Source: Antennarius striatus (taxonomy: Eukaryota; Chordata; Actinopteri; Lophiiformes; Antennariidae). Taken from it: 64,000 nt of DNA. The stretch lies in contig NC_090780.1 in the NCBI RefSeq assembly GCF_040054535.1, positions 1,420,001 through 1,484,000 on the forward strand. The letters run 5' to 3'. The notes under the pieces are model-generated. The model worked only from the letters and a program-made list of their open reading frames with translations. It was not told the DNA's origin and made no database searches. Below, piece after piece: positions 1 through 16,716 of the stretch; the stretch's first letter is position 1, and each line of letters opens with the position of its first letter. Both the position numbers and the translations under genes were made by a program.

Positions 1-376
1 ACACTGCAGGGCTCTGGTTTTATGGCTGAAACCTGCAGACAGACAACAGCAGTGTTGGCAAAGTGGAGGAACGTCGTCTTGGAGTAAAACACACAAAAAT
101 ACAGATGGCCTGTAGGTCTCAGGTCAGCATCCCTTACACTCAGTACAGTGTATGAACCCAGAACCTCCTGAAGGACTGTTGTGTCAGTCCAGGGTCTGGT
201 GGACCTCTGAAGATCTAGGTGTGAACTGACATTCTGATGGAGAAGTTTCAGATCTTCTCACAGTGTTCATTTCATATAACACAGTATTTATATCATGATT
301 AATATACATTAGTATATACATTAGTATTTACATCAGTATACATTAGTATACACATTAGTTTATACATTAGTATATA

Positions 377-719
377 CAGTGATCTCTCGTTACTCACGAT
401 TATTGTGTTCCGCAAATAACAAAATTTCGCGATACAGCAACAAACTATTTATCTTATGATTTACGGTAATCTAAACGTTTCTGAACCCTCCCCACACTGA
501 TATTAAACCACCTTCTGTCTGTATTACCTTTTCCCAGCACTTTTAAGTGTTTCTTTAATAGACGGAAGTGCGCTGCGTTCCGCGAGTCTTGTAACGTAGC
601 ATACTTCCGGATGCTGTCAGCCAATAGCATGCACATATGGTATCATGTGACTACCTACTAAAAATCCACAATGAGGTGAAGCCGGACATCTTGAAGCACG
701 AATACGGGAGGGATTACTG
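377..719. mobile_element. TA-flanked MITE, copy a
   Basis: A short non-autonomous DNA element. The left end, CAGTGATCTCTCGTTACTCA, is preceded by TA. The right end reads GGGATTACTG, the inverse of the family terminus CAGTAATCCC, but the flanking TA is mutated to GA. The interior has the family landmarks: a 'ccaatagcatgc' block, 'catgtgactacctacta', and an AT-rich 'cgcgatac' block. Related copies lie at 1029-1664, 30475-30634 and 44925-45206. The TA target and terminus type suggest a Tc1/mariner-pogo (Tigger-like) MITE, which is an inference. No coding capacity is seen. Confidence 0.7.
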
Positions 720-1028
720 GACATTAGTATTTATATACATTATTATATACATTAGTATCTATATACATTAATATATGCATTAGTATCTATATACATTAGT
801 ATATGCATTAGTATTTATATACATTAGTATATAAATTAGTATATACATTGCTATAGACAGTACAGTACATTAGTAATTAAATACATCAGAGTTCATTTTA
901 CCTCCAGAAAGTAGTGCATCCCTGGATGCGCTTCAAGAAAGATTTGTGCATCCCAACACGTTTATGCATCCCAAAAGTAATAACAGAATATACGGTCGAA
1001 GCGACGCAAGGATTGAGTTTTGCCAGTA

Positions 1029-1664
1029 CAAGAATCCCTCGCTTACTCACGCTTCAAGATGTGCGGCTTCAGTCCATTGCAGATTTTTTAGTAGGTAGTC
1101 ACGTGATACCGTGCAGGCATGCTATTGGCTGACAGCATCTGTTTGTGCGCTGCGTTCCAAGACTCACAGAATGCAGCGCACTTCCGTGTATTAAAGAAAC
1201 ACTTTGTCTATTAGAGTGTGGGAAAAGGTGATACAGATAGAGGGGGATTGATATAAGTATGACACACAGTGCAGCAGCGAGCAGTCGAGCCTCACCTCAG
1301 ATTGGACTACCAATCAATCAATACAAGATTTAATTAATGAAAGAAGACGAACATCAGAGCTTAAAGATCTGCTTCGAATTACAGATCAGAAAATAACCCG
1401 CCCTGTTCAAACGGAGTGGTACACTTGTAATGAATTTAACCAGTTTTTAATGTCAGACCCCTAATTTAATGGCGAATACACCACTCTGTTTGACTCCTAT
1501 ATATTGACTAATGTCAGTGTCTCACCGCCGTCAACAACATCACAGTTCATAAACGTTTAAATCACCATAAATAATAAAATGAATGGGTTGTCACTATATC
1601 GCGGAATTTCATTTTTTGCGGGTGCTCCTGGAACACATTAACGGCGTATAACGAGGGCTTACTG
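1029..1664 (+). mobile_element. TA-flanked MITE-family element with transposase remnant, copy b
   Basis: A longer member of the family at 377-719, in the opposite orientation. It is bounded by TA at 1027-1028 and 1665-1666, and its right end GGCTTACTG matches the terminus. An internal block at about 1320-1465 is absent from copy a. On the plus strand it reads as a peptide containing [12 protein letters not shown] and [10 protein letters not shown]. The same peptide is found, with substitutions, on the minus strand at 41255-41455 inside an element with different termini. I take it as the C-terminal remnant of a pogo/Tigger-like transposase; the exact superfamily is unconfirmed. Confidence 0.65.
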
Positions 1665-1887
1665 TAGTACAATATAAAAACCAAACAAATGTTTTTGTTG
1701 AGTTGAAGCTTGCGTCCCAGGGACACACGTTGTCTGACGATGGTGTGTCCCCGTCTTTGTAATTGTTTTTCCTTCTTTAATTATGTTTATTTTTTTAATT
1801 CTTTGAAGCATGTTGTGTTAAATTTTCTTGCATGACAAATACTTAATAAATTAAGTTTATATGATTTGATTTATATGATTATTTGTA

Positions 1888-1946
1888 TAGGATAGGATAG
1901 GATAGGATAGGATAGGATAGGATAGGATAGGATAGGATAGGATAGG
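1888..1946. repeat. Pentanucleotide microsatellite (GATAG/AGGAT)n
   Basis: About 11-12 perfect tandem copies of a 5-bp unit (gatag). It is surrounded by AT-rich unique sequence with no gene signal. Confidence 0.9.
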
Positions 1947-2557
1947 TGGAGAGAGACAGATTTGAGGCTCGGTGGAAAGTGACAAACAAACAGAGGAATG
2001 TACAACTATAATAAAAATGAAAGCTATTATAATAGTAAACAATCTATAATGCTATAATCCTCCGGGATTACTAAAGTATATATCTATCAATCTAATCAAT
2101 ATAATGGCAATAATGATGATTAATCATGACGATGATAATGATGATGTCAGATCAAATAAAGTTACAGCTCCTCACCTCTCATCTAATTAGTCTCAGTTCA
2201 TCTAAGATGAACAGTTAGCAATTGATTCAGCAATCAATCAATAAATCAATCAATCAGTCAATCACATCCATCAATGAGGAGCCTTTAGATTCCACAGCTT
2301 TCACAGCAGCTGACAAAGAGTTTCATTGATCCATTTTCACCAAACTGAGGAACTGACTCCAGCAGATCGCTGACAGGAAATGATGGATTAATGGGTGGTT
2401 GTCATGACAACAAATTCAGGCAACTTCCTGATTGACATATACATCATGACAGCAGCTGAACCGAGGTCAGTTCAGCCTGACAATGGGTCGGTTTGAGACG
2501 CAACAACTTGATCTGGTTTGGCATGACAGGAGTTACCTGAAGAGGACGTGTCAGTAT

Positions 2558-2607
<50 letters not shown>

Positions 2608-3128
2608 GGCACAGGTACAACAGGTAAACTATGATTGTGGATAACAGAGTTTGAAACTCTTTCGTTTTAGTCACATGAACTATGATCAAATTCACGTTTA
2701 GCAGAACAACTGGTTCTAAACACTGGAGCACGACGACACTTTCTAATGTCGGTGGACTTGTTTCTAATTTATTATCTAATGAATGTGTTAAACAACACAG
2801 ACTGAACGACAGCCGGGTGTCCACTCACTTTTGGCCACTATGGAGTGTGTGACTGTTACTGACCTCTGAAGCGGAGTTCAACCTTCCTGTCCGCTCGTCC
2901 AGGTAGGTTGGTGATCTTCCTCAGAGTGACGGTGATGGACATGATGATCTGGTACCGGTCCACCTGTCTCACACCTGTCCACCTGTCTCACACCTGTCCA
3001 CCTGTCTCACACCTGTCCAGCTTCTACTGTGCGTCTCCTTCCAGCGCCTTCATCTAGTTATTGTCGTCTCTCTCCTACAGTTGGAAAGGAACCTCTGTGT
3101 GTCTGTTGTTCAGCAGGTGATGCCTGGA

Positions 3129-3190
<62 letters not shown>

Positions 3191-3319
3191 ATGTGTGTGT
3201 ACGTGGGCATACCTATACATGGAGCCTTATAAGTGTGTGTCTGTCTGTTAGGGCAGGTCCTCGCTAATGTTTGAGAAAGCAAATAGAGTTGCTCAACTAG
3301 TTTCCTTCCCAGAGCGCAC

Positions 3320-3364
<45 letters not shown>

Positions 3365-3367
3365 ACA

Positions 3368-3431
<64 letters not shown>

Positions 3432-3630
3432 CGTGAATTAAAATAACCCTTCAGAAGCTGCTTCTGTTAGGAGAATAAACTGAACTTTCACCTGATCTGT
3501 GGACCAAAGCATTCTGGGATGTAATAACCAGTAAAAACAAATATGATCATGTTATATTTTGTTTTAAATTATTAGATCACATTATTTGTCACTAACTCCT
3601 AACATTCAGCCCAGGGGCTGTGAACACGTA

Positions 3631-3677
<47 letters not shown>

Positions 3678-3712
3678 ATGTGTGTGAGGATGTGTGTGTG
3701 TGTGTGAGGATG
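2558..3712. repeat. Cluster of (CA)n/(GT)n microsatellites
   Basis: There are CA arrays at about 2559-2606 and 3320-3429 (interrupted by 'gacacacagac') and GT arrays at about 3132-3187 and 3636-3710. A threefold 19-bp repeat (cacctgtctcacacctgtc) sits at about 2960-3018. Long ORFs here are translations of the dinucleotide ([10 protein letters not shown]) and not genes. Confidence 0.9.
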
Positions 3713-4156
3713 TGTTCAGCATCTGAGGAAGAGGAGCTGACATGAAGACAGGTGTTCAGGTTGGAACTGCAGAACTCCCCCCATTAGACGCTGGTTCCCC
3801 CAAACTGTGACTGTCAGCTGGTGTCCAACAGACAGGAGGTTACTGGTTCTACTGGTTCCATTAACGCTGAGGGTCACATGACAGCCGAGTTAAACTGCTT
3901 CACAAATATTTACTGAGTGAATTTCAATAAAACCACCTGATCTGTGGACCAAAGCATTCTGGGATGAGTAGTTGTTTTTATTTAAAGATAAAGCAGACAG
4001 GAAGTGGTTCTGATCTAAACAGGTTCTAATCCAGACACCTGTGATGTCATCATGAACTTGTTTCTATAGTTGGCTGTGAACCCGGGCATCCGATGACCTT
4101 TGACCCCTCTCCACAGTCAATGCAGCTGACGGTGGTTGAATGCTCCCCGTTGCTGT

Positions 4157-4191
<35 letters not shown>

Positions 4192-4535
4192 CACACACTA
4201 GTGCAGTCCAGCAGACGAGTGATCACATGACCTATGACACGTGTTTCTGCAGAAGTGCAGCTTTTAACACACGTGTGGGTCCTAGCATAGAAGCTATGAG
4301 GTAGCAAGCAGACGCAGGAGGTCATGGGTACCAAAGCAGCAGCAAACAGTCGTTCAGCTGCCTGTTGGGCTACAGTCACACAACAGGAGTCTAAAGGGTT
4401 AACGATTACAGCCGTAAGGAAAGAAACCCGAACCTGATGAAACGGGTTCCAAACATAAAGAATGAACTTAGGTTAATCTGTCAGTGCTACAAGGAGGTGA
4501 GACAGTCTGGACAGGTGGGACAGTCCTCAGGGTTA

Positions 4536-4893
4536 GGGTAGATTAGGATAAAGTAGGACTACTGTAGGCTGGGATTTGGTTAGGGTAGGCTAGGATCACA
4601 AATTTAGGGTAGGGTAGGATTAGTGTAGATTAGGTTAGGATTTTGGTTGGGTTAGGGTAGGTTAGGATTAGGATTGGGTTGGGTTAGGGTAAATCAGGAT
4701 TAGGTTTGGATCAGGAATAGGGATGGGTTGGGATTAGGGTTGGGTTATGGTAGGTCAGGATTGGATTAGTGTAAATTAGGATTAGGGATCAAGGGTATGT
4801 TAGGATTAGGGTAGATATAAATTAGGGTTAGTTTAGGTTAGGTCAGGATTAGTTGGGTTATGATTACGGTTGGGATTAGGGTTGAGTTAGTGT
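4536..4893. repeat. Degenerate TTAGGG-like array
   Basis: About 350 bp of diverged units such as 'ttagggtaggattagggtt', 'gggttagggtagg' and 'ggattaggg'. The composition resembles vertebrate telomeric TTAGGG but unit length is irregular. It may be an interstitial telomere-like satellite or a simple AGGTT-rich minisatellite. Confidence 0.6.
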
Positions 4894-5860
4894 AGTTTAA
4901 TACTGACTGAAGGCAGCTCTCAGCTGCTGGGAACATCTAGTCCAGACGGGTCCAACAGGGTTTTTTTCCTTTGATATCCCAAAACGTTTAATTCACAAAT
5001 ATTTAATGCTTGTTTCAGCACCATGAAACATCTATAAGATGTATCACATTCAATTTGAACACCCCATTGATTGGTAACCCAGGGAGCTGGAGGCGGGGTC
5101 ATGTGACATCAAGGTCGTAAATGTAAAAGTTGTCTGCATTCATCCAGAGGCTCCAGACATCAGCTGACAGCAATCATTCAGCTGATCGATTGACGATTGA
5201 TCAGATCGAATCTGACTGAAGGCAGCTCTCAGCTTCTCATAACATTGACCTCAATGATGTGAGGTCAAATTTTCAAAGGTCAAACAGGGGTCAGTGATGA
5301 TTGAACCGAGTCATGAACCCACCGCCCACCAGTGTCAACACCCACAATCCATCAGGTTGGATCAAACAACCTGATGTCACACAGAAGACGACAAAATAGT
5401 ACACAGAGAAGGCTTCAGAGGCTAATAGAACACATAATGGTATCAAAATATAATGCTATGAAGATATACCATTAAACTGTATTATAAAAATATAATGCTA
5501 GAAAGATATGACACTATTAATGCAATCAAAATGAATTGCAATTAAAAATATAATCCAATAAAGATATAAAGATAACACAATCAAAATACAGTGCTATCAA
5601 AATAAGTTGCTATTAAAACATAATGTTATGAAGATAGAATGATATTCATACTGAGAGGAATGTGCAAAGCGTTATTAAAGCTAATGGGCTCCACACCGAC
5701 AGGATGACGTCATCACTGATCTGGTGTCAGATTTAAGGCGGCAGTTCTGTTAGTGTCCACTAGAGGCCACTGTCATCACTTCTGACAGCAACCAAGTCTC
5801 CTGTTACTATGGCAACGACAATAAAGTACCAGGTCAGCCTAAGACTGACCGTCTTTCTGT

Positions 5861-6078
5861 CGGTCTGTCTTCACCTGTCGGTCTGTCTTCACCTGTCGGT
5901 CTGTCTTCACCTGTCGGTCTGTCTTCACCTGTCGGTCTGTCTTCACCTGTCGGTCTGTCTTCACCTGTCTGTCTGTCTTCACCTGTCTGTCTGTCTTCAC
6001 CTGTCTGTCTGTCTTCGTCTGTCTGTCTTCGTCTGTCTGTCTTCGTCTGTCTGTCTTCGTCTGTCTGTCTTCGTCTGT
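5861..6078. repeat. 18-bp then 14-bp minisatellite
   Basis: Eight tandem copies of an 18-bp unit (cggtctgtcttcacctgt, drifting to ctgtctg...) are followed by about five copies of a 14-bp derivative (ctgtctgtcttcgt). The second block looks like a deletion variant that spread. It lies about 330 bp beyond the cpne1 stop codon. The ORFs on both strands here are repeat translations. Confidence 0.9.
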
Positions 6079-6404
6079 CCGTTGGTCTGTCGGTCCGTCC
6101 AGCACTGTGATTGTTGAACAGGTGATCTGCATAGTTAATCTGGAACCATCAGCAGGAGTCAATAATCAGTCTCTGATCCTCCGTCCTGATGGCTCCACTT
6201 AGAGGACAGACATAAAACAAGAGGGACTCAGGAAGGGAATGGTTGACGATGGCATCCTGATTGGCTGGCAGCTCAGAACCGCTGCACAATTGGATGAAAT
6301 TCTGAAGAGGCTTCAAACACATGTGGCAGCATAGAGCAGAGAGGCGTGGTCTTGCAGGTCTGGAGTGTGCATAGCGGGGTTTCAGGTGGGGGGGCAGATC
6401 TGGT

Positions 6405-11129
<4,725 letters not shown>

Positions 11130-12262
11130 TCAGCTCCTACTGGTCAGTTGGTTCTCACCCATTGGTTCACCTCCATTGATAAATGGAGGGAAGTAACGGC
11201 TGATATTTCTGCTTCCCTTCATCATCAGGTTATCAAAAAGGGAACTCAGAGAACTGACTTGTTCCTCCTTAAAGGGTTAAACCGCTCAGTAGTTTTATAC
11301 ATTTATAAAGATATTATTACAGCTGTGCTTCTGTTCTTTGTCACTTTTAAAGCTACTCCAGACAGTTTAGAGCTCAGTCAGCGTGAAGCTCAAGTTAGAA
11401 CATCAGAAACATCAAGCAAGATGGACCACCACCAGAAGTCAATTCAAGTTAATGATTACATGAGAACCTCAGAGAAACTACTTTCATCATTGCTGAACCA
11501 TTTATATTATCTCTCAAATGTCAGCTTTCTGCTGCTTTCACCTTTAATTTAATGTAAAACTTAATTCTTAAACAGCTATGAACCATTTTATTCCTTTAAA
11601 AACGGATCGCTCCTGTTCTCCAGCTCCGTGATGACGTCACACCCACCTGTAGTTCAGGACGCCCTGGTGTGAGAATTAACCTGACATCCAAGTCGTGTTT
11701 CTGATATATACCTCAAAATATATCTTAAACTGTTGATTGGACACATTTTATCATCTCCACTAAGATTACAAGAATATTAACAAAAAACAAACAGCAATTC
11801 AAGTTTTTATAACTCAGTTCCGTTAAACAAATTTCACTTCTACCACGTCCAAGTAAACATATCATTATCAGTGTAGTATACAAAGGCATTATAAAGCCAT
11901 AATAGTAATCTGTTTGCTTTAACAAAGCCATAAATGCACCATGAACACAACCTCCCATTAACGATCCGCCCTAAAGCCGCTGAACTGCTTCCCGGTCTGG
12001 GCTGACTGTCCAGCGCTGGATTCTCCTGCAGGACCCTGAACGCACCACCGGTCTGACCCAGAGCGCGAGCCCCGCGCCGTGAACCAGTTGGAACCAGTCC
12101 CCCCCCCCCCCCCCCCACAGCAGTGTGAGCACCAGCTACTGGCTCTACTCTATCGGCCGGAGCAAACAAGAAGGCGGACGCGAACCGACCTCCAGTCCGG
12201 AACAGGAAGCGACGCCTTTGCGGTCACGGTTAACTCCCGCAGTCACACGTAATGGTTGTTAC

Positions 12263-12425
12263 CTGCTCGGTTCACGCTCGTCTTCCTCACGAGAAGCCAA
12301 ACTGGACTTTAAAGTCACTAATCACCAGGAACACAAACCACAAGTCCGCTCGTCTCTGTGAAGCAGCTCTAAGCTAACAGGGAGCGGCTCTCGGTCAGGG
12401 CACGAGCTGATTGGACGCGCTGCTA
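12263..12425 (-). promoter_or_regulatory. cpne1: cpne1 putative 5' UTR exon and promoter
   Basis: On the minus strand 'gaaccgagcag' is followed by a good donor, GTAACAACC, at 12262. The next acceptor in register is the one immediately before the cpne1 ATG at 11099. The sequence to about 12425 is more GC/CG-rich than its surroundings, as expected for a housekeeping promoter, and has no obvious TATA box. The exact start is not visible. The homopolymer C-run at 12099-12116 lies in the intron. Confidence 0.45.
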
Positions 12426-15400
12426 CACCAGCATGCTATCATTGGACGACGACACTGTCAGTCACGCCCTCTACCGCTTTTTTTGACCAATGACGTTTTT
12501 TTATCAGCGTGGAAAGGACGCCAGCTAAGGATGACACTGTCAGACGGGTTCTTTCAGAATAAAAGCTGCATCCCAGCAAACCGGAAGTCACCTTTCAGTT
12601 TGAAAGCAGATATCTAACAAAAAGTTAAATAGCAATAATTTCAAGATACATTTTTGAAATCAATCAATAAAAAATCCACTTTCTGTGGAGCAGAACACAA
12701 ACATTTCAAGACGTTTTTTAAAATGGGCTCAAAAGTATTTCAGTTCATACAGCCCACATGGTAACCTGAATTTGTTTCTCCACCAAAGTCTCACAATTCC
12801 TATGTGAATAACCATGAGGAGTATTATTTGTTCCAGATATTACAATATTTCAGTAATTTTGCTACAGGGATTATTAAAGTTTTCATTTATTCTGACAAAT
12901 AAATCAGTTGCCCAATAAAACCAGCCTTATGAAATAGATTGATCATTTAATATCCAGCAACAACAGTGTTTCCACTTCCAGAATGGTCTTTCACAAATAC
13001 AAAGTGTGCTAACTGGATGACTTTTAACAGCTCTTCTGTAAAAAAAACAAAAAACCCCAAGTCATACCATGTCATAATTGGAATTCAATTACATTGCATT
13101 GCTGGAGGCATTCACTGATGACATCATGAAGTCAAACAATTCTTTGAGATTTGAGTATGTGACATGGTTGGGATTTCCTAATAATCAGAGTAAGACCTTT
13201 AGTTAAGACATATTTTGATTAAAAAACTGTTTACAAGGAAAAGCCATGACCTCGCACTCTTTCTGACTTGTTAAGGACATGTTTATGCTTTAGTGTTGAG
13301 GGAACACACTCAACGCCGAGCTGAAGAGCACCCAAGACGAACAGAACAGAACATAACACAGTAAGAGCAGAAAGGGGACAAAACAAACTGAGCATTTCCT
13401 CACAGAGAAAAGGACAAGCTCATTTTATTCATCCTTTAAGGCCGATCCACAACGTAGGAAAAGGAAGAGGCGTCACATCAATGATGACAGAACAGAAAAG
13501 ACCAATTCAGAGATATGAGGAACCCTGTCAAACCCAGTGATCCTCTTTCACAGTGACCCCCCCCTCCACTTCGCCCATCTCTGGATCATCAACTACTTAG
13601 TCTTTACCGAAGTCTAATCCTACTCAAGAGTTCAGCATCTCGACAGACCACGCTGCAGTGTAAGGTCAACAGCCACTGAAGGGGACATACAACAAGGTGG
13701 ACATTTTTCTATTTTTTTTGGATTTCCTCCTGTATTCACTGCAGAATGTTAGCAGTTGCAAACGAATAGTTGTGAGAAGTAGAATTTTATTACGTTAACT
13801 GCAGGTCTGGACTCAGGCCCAGCCCTGCATCTATCATGAGAGTAATTTGAACACAACTTCTTATATAACATTTGGTTCGAAACCAAATTAAAACTGCAAT
13901 AACACAAACATGTATTGCCTCCAGTTAGGTTTGTCAAAAAATGGCCTTTAACACCATCTACCATGTGCCATTTCTTTGGACGTAAACACTACATACAGGA
14001 TAGAATCACTATATCCTGTCCCAACATCGTCCATCAACTACTTTTTACTGTTATATGAAACGTTGCGATGGACATTCATCCTCCATGGTCGCTCCTCAGA
14101 CATTACTGCTGATGCTGCATATGTTGGTGCATTTATCTGTCGTGTCTCAGGTACTGACGTTCTCATCTTGGCGTCTGCCACTCACCTGCAAGTCCTGCCT
14201 TTGCCTCTCTACTGATCAGTCGGAGGGGGCGGGGTCTCAGCAGGTGACTGACAGCTCATTGTCAGTCGTTCTACCATCACCAACCCAACCAACTCTTTAG
14301 ACTAACATCCTCAGCAGAAACCAAGACCTTCATCAAGGGTTCTACAATCATGGTGACAGTCAACCCATTTGTTTAATGCAGGCAAGGGCAAACTACGGCC
14401 CGCGGGCCATGTACGGCCCATTGGGCTTTGTAATCCGGCCCGCCAAGCTTGCTTAAACCATATAATAAATTCTTACGAAATAAATGCAGCTATATTTTCA
14501 CAATAAGCCTTGCATATGTATGCTTTGTTGCCCGTTAAAGGCCCAAACCTTTTATATAATAGATTTTACATATCATTTGCACCATGATAAACATCCATCT
14601 GCTCCTGAACTGGCCCGCCAGTCAAAACGTTTGCCCAGCCCTGCTGTTTGACTTTATTATGACCTGTTTATTCATTTCTTAGTCATATACACCATGTAAC
14701 ACAGGTTGAACATTATCTTCATTTTACCGGTTTGTGAGGTTAATAACCATTTCAAACTATTTCCACCGATGTTTTCAGCTACTACGGTTTGAAACAAGTC
14801 ATTTGTTGAGTGGACGGAAGGTTTGTGGGCCTTTATTTAAAATGTACATGAACACAGCCCTTTAGATGGTGTCATTTAAATCAAGCACAATAAAGGATTT
14901 TTAAAATTACGCGTGTTTCTGTATTAAAAATAATCCTTAAGTTTTATGTTTACAACAAATGAATACTTATTTAATAGTTTGGGTTATTAATATGTTGAAT
15001 AAATGTTAAAATTTAATTTTTTTTAGCTCTAGTCAAAGTTTTAAATTAATTTCTTGAGGAAATATCGGACTTTGTTACTTTGTGTGAATTTTATTTTTAA
15101 GTCTATTTTCTATGGTTTAATAAAATACCGTATATCATCCATGGATAAATTGTGTTAAACAATTTCAGACTCGCTCCACATTTGCTTTGCTCTTTTTGCA
15201 TTGCTCTAACCGAGACACATTCTGGAGGAGACAATAGCATCAGCCACAACAAAACTGGGTCCAACAAAACAAATGTCTTCAAAACTTCACAAACCATTGG
15301 GTTCTCAGATTTCCCACAGACTGCCCATGCCGGACATTAGTTAGCCTACAGAGCAACCATTACTTTAAAAGAACAATAAGTTTACATAATTGTGCCTCAT

Positions 15401-15700
15401 TACAAGCAACATTGAAAGATAAATTTTTATTTTTCTTTGTCTATGTCTCCAAAATAATGACTGCATCAGACAGGAACTGCAAACATTATTAGAACAAAGT
15501 TTAATCACCTTTCAAGTACCTTGTGATGAAGATGTCAAACTGAAGGTCATCTGGATTTAAAATAACACCTAGTCTTCAACTTTTCAAAAGACAGAAAATG
15601 TGATTTAGTGACTCAAATGAATCCCTGAATCAAAAAATTTCCATTATCAAGCAGTGAAAATCAACAGTCAGAGAAAGCTGATGTAGGTAAGCAGGTGTGC
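12426..15700. other. Intergenic cpne1-rbm12 region, mostly unassigned
   Basis: AT-rich sequence without recognisable coding exons apart from the hAT MITE listed at 14379-14642. Minus-strand AATAAA signals at about 13424-13429 and 15715-15720 could serve distal or proximal polyadenylation of rbm12. I see no RNA gene here. Confidence 0.5.
14379..14642. mobile_element. hAT-type MITE
   Basis: The left end, 'caagggcaaactacggcccgc', and right end, 'gtttgcccagccctg', form imperfect terminal inverted repeats of the CAGGGGTGGGCAAACT type. These are typical of non-autonomous hAT elements in vertebrates. The length is about 264 bp and there is no coding sequence. It lies downstream of rbm12. Confidence 0.7.
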
Positions 15701-16716
15701 ATCAAGAAAGTCCTTTTATTGACTAAAGCAAAGGAGACTCATTGTTATATGATCATACAAATTTGTTCACACTGACAATAGTAACAAAAGTTAGCTTCAA
15801 GGTGAAAACATCCAAATTAAAATGATCAAACATGCATACAGCAAAAAAAGCTTCCTAACTAAAAGAAATGCTGCATACTCTCAGCGCTCTAGTGTCCAAA
15901 CACCGATTATGTGCTGCCGAAAAGGAGGAGCTGGGTGGAACGGACCAAAAACACAGCAACATTAGAAAAACATGTGGCAGAGAGGAGAGAATCAGCAGCC
16001 CTGTCATTATTTACAACATGAGTCAGTAGTCTGTCCATCCCACGTCCTCTACATGTCAACGGAGTACTACTTCAATACAAAACTGATCAACATGTTATGC
16101 GAGCAACATATTGTCAATCATTTAAAAATGCAACAGAGCATGTCAGTATAAGTTTTACCATAGCAAAATGGGGCATGTCAACATTTCACCACAGCAACGG
16201 AGCATTAACATTTGATCATGACAGCATTGCTTTTCATCATTATACCACAGCGAATAGAGCATGTACATTTTAAACCACAGCAGCAACAGCATACGTAAGC
16301 GCATACAGCAACACATTTCATCAGCTTCATTATTATCATCATGCTAACATGACAATAAAACACATGGTAATGTTCACTGTGTCAAGTGTAGATACTGTTT
16401 GAGAAAAGATGCATTGGTAACAGGGTGAGAAACAACCATAAAACCTGCCAACACACACACATACATATATATCAATATCACAATTTGCTGAAATTAGTGA
16501 AGATGCAGGACAAGAGTAAATTCTTGAGCACAGTTATCCCATTGGACAGAAACCAAATGGCTGCCTGCCATCATCGACACACAAGTCAAAAATGACAGTC
16601 ATTGGGTAGAACTCAGCAGCAACCAAACTGCTATCTCAGATTTTGTTGGCTTTGTTTCAACAGAAGGTAGTTCCATGTAACGTTTTCTTTATGTGTAGTC
16701 TGATTTGAATGAGGCT

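Noticed and set aside
3029-3426. ORFs of 67-122 codons rich in Val-Cys or Thr-His
   Set aside because: They translate (GT)n/(CA)n microsatellites. Many similar ORFs across the window, such as those at 9522-9950 and 43981-44280, were dropped for the same reason.
5861-6078. 102- and 107-codon ORFs on both strands (SVCLHL and VKTDRQ repeats)
   Set aside because: They are translations of an 18-bp minisatellite, open in several frames because the unit length is a multiple of three.
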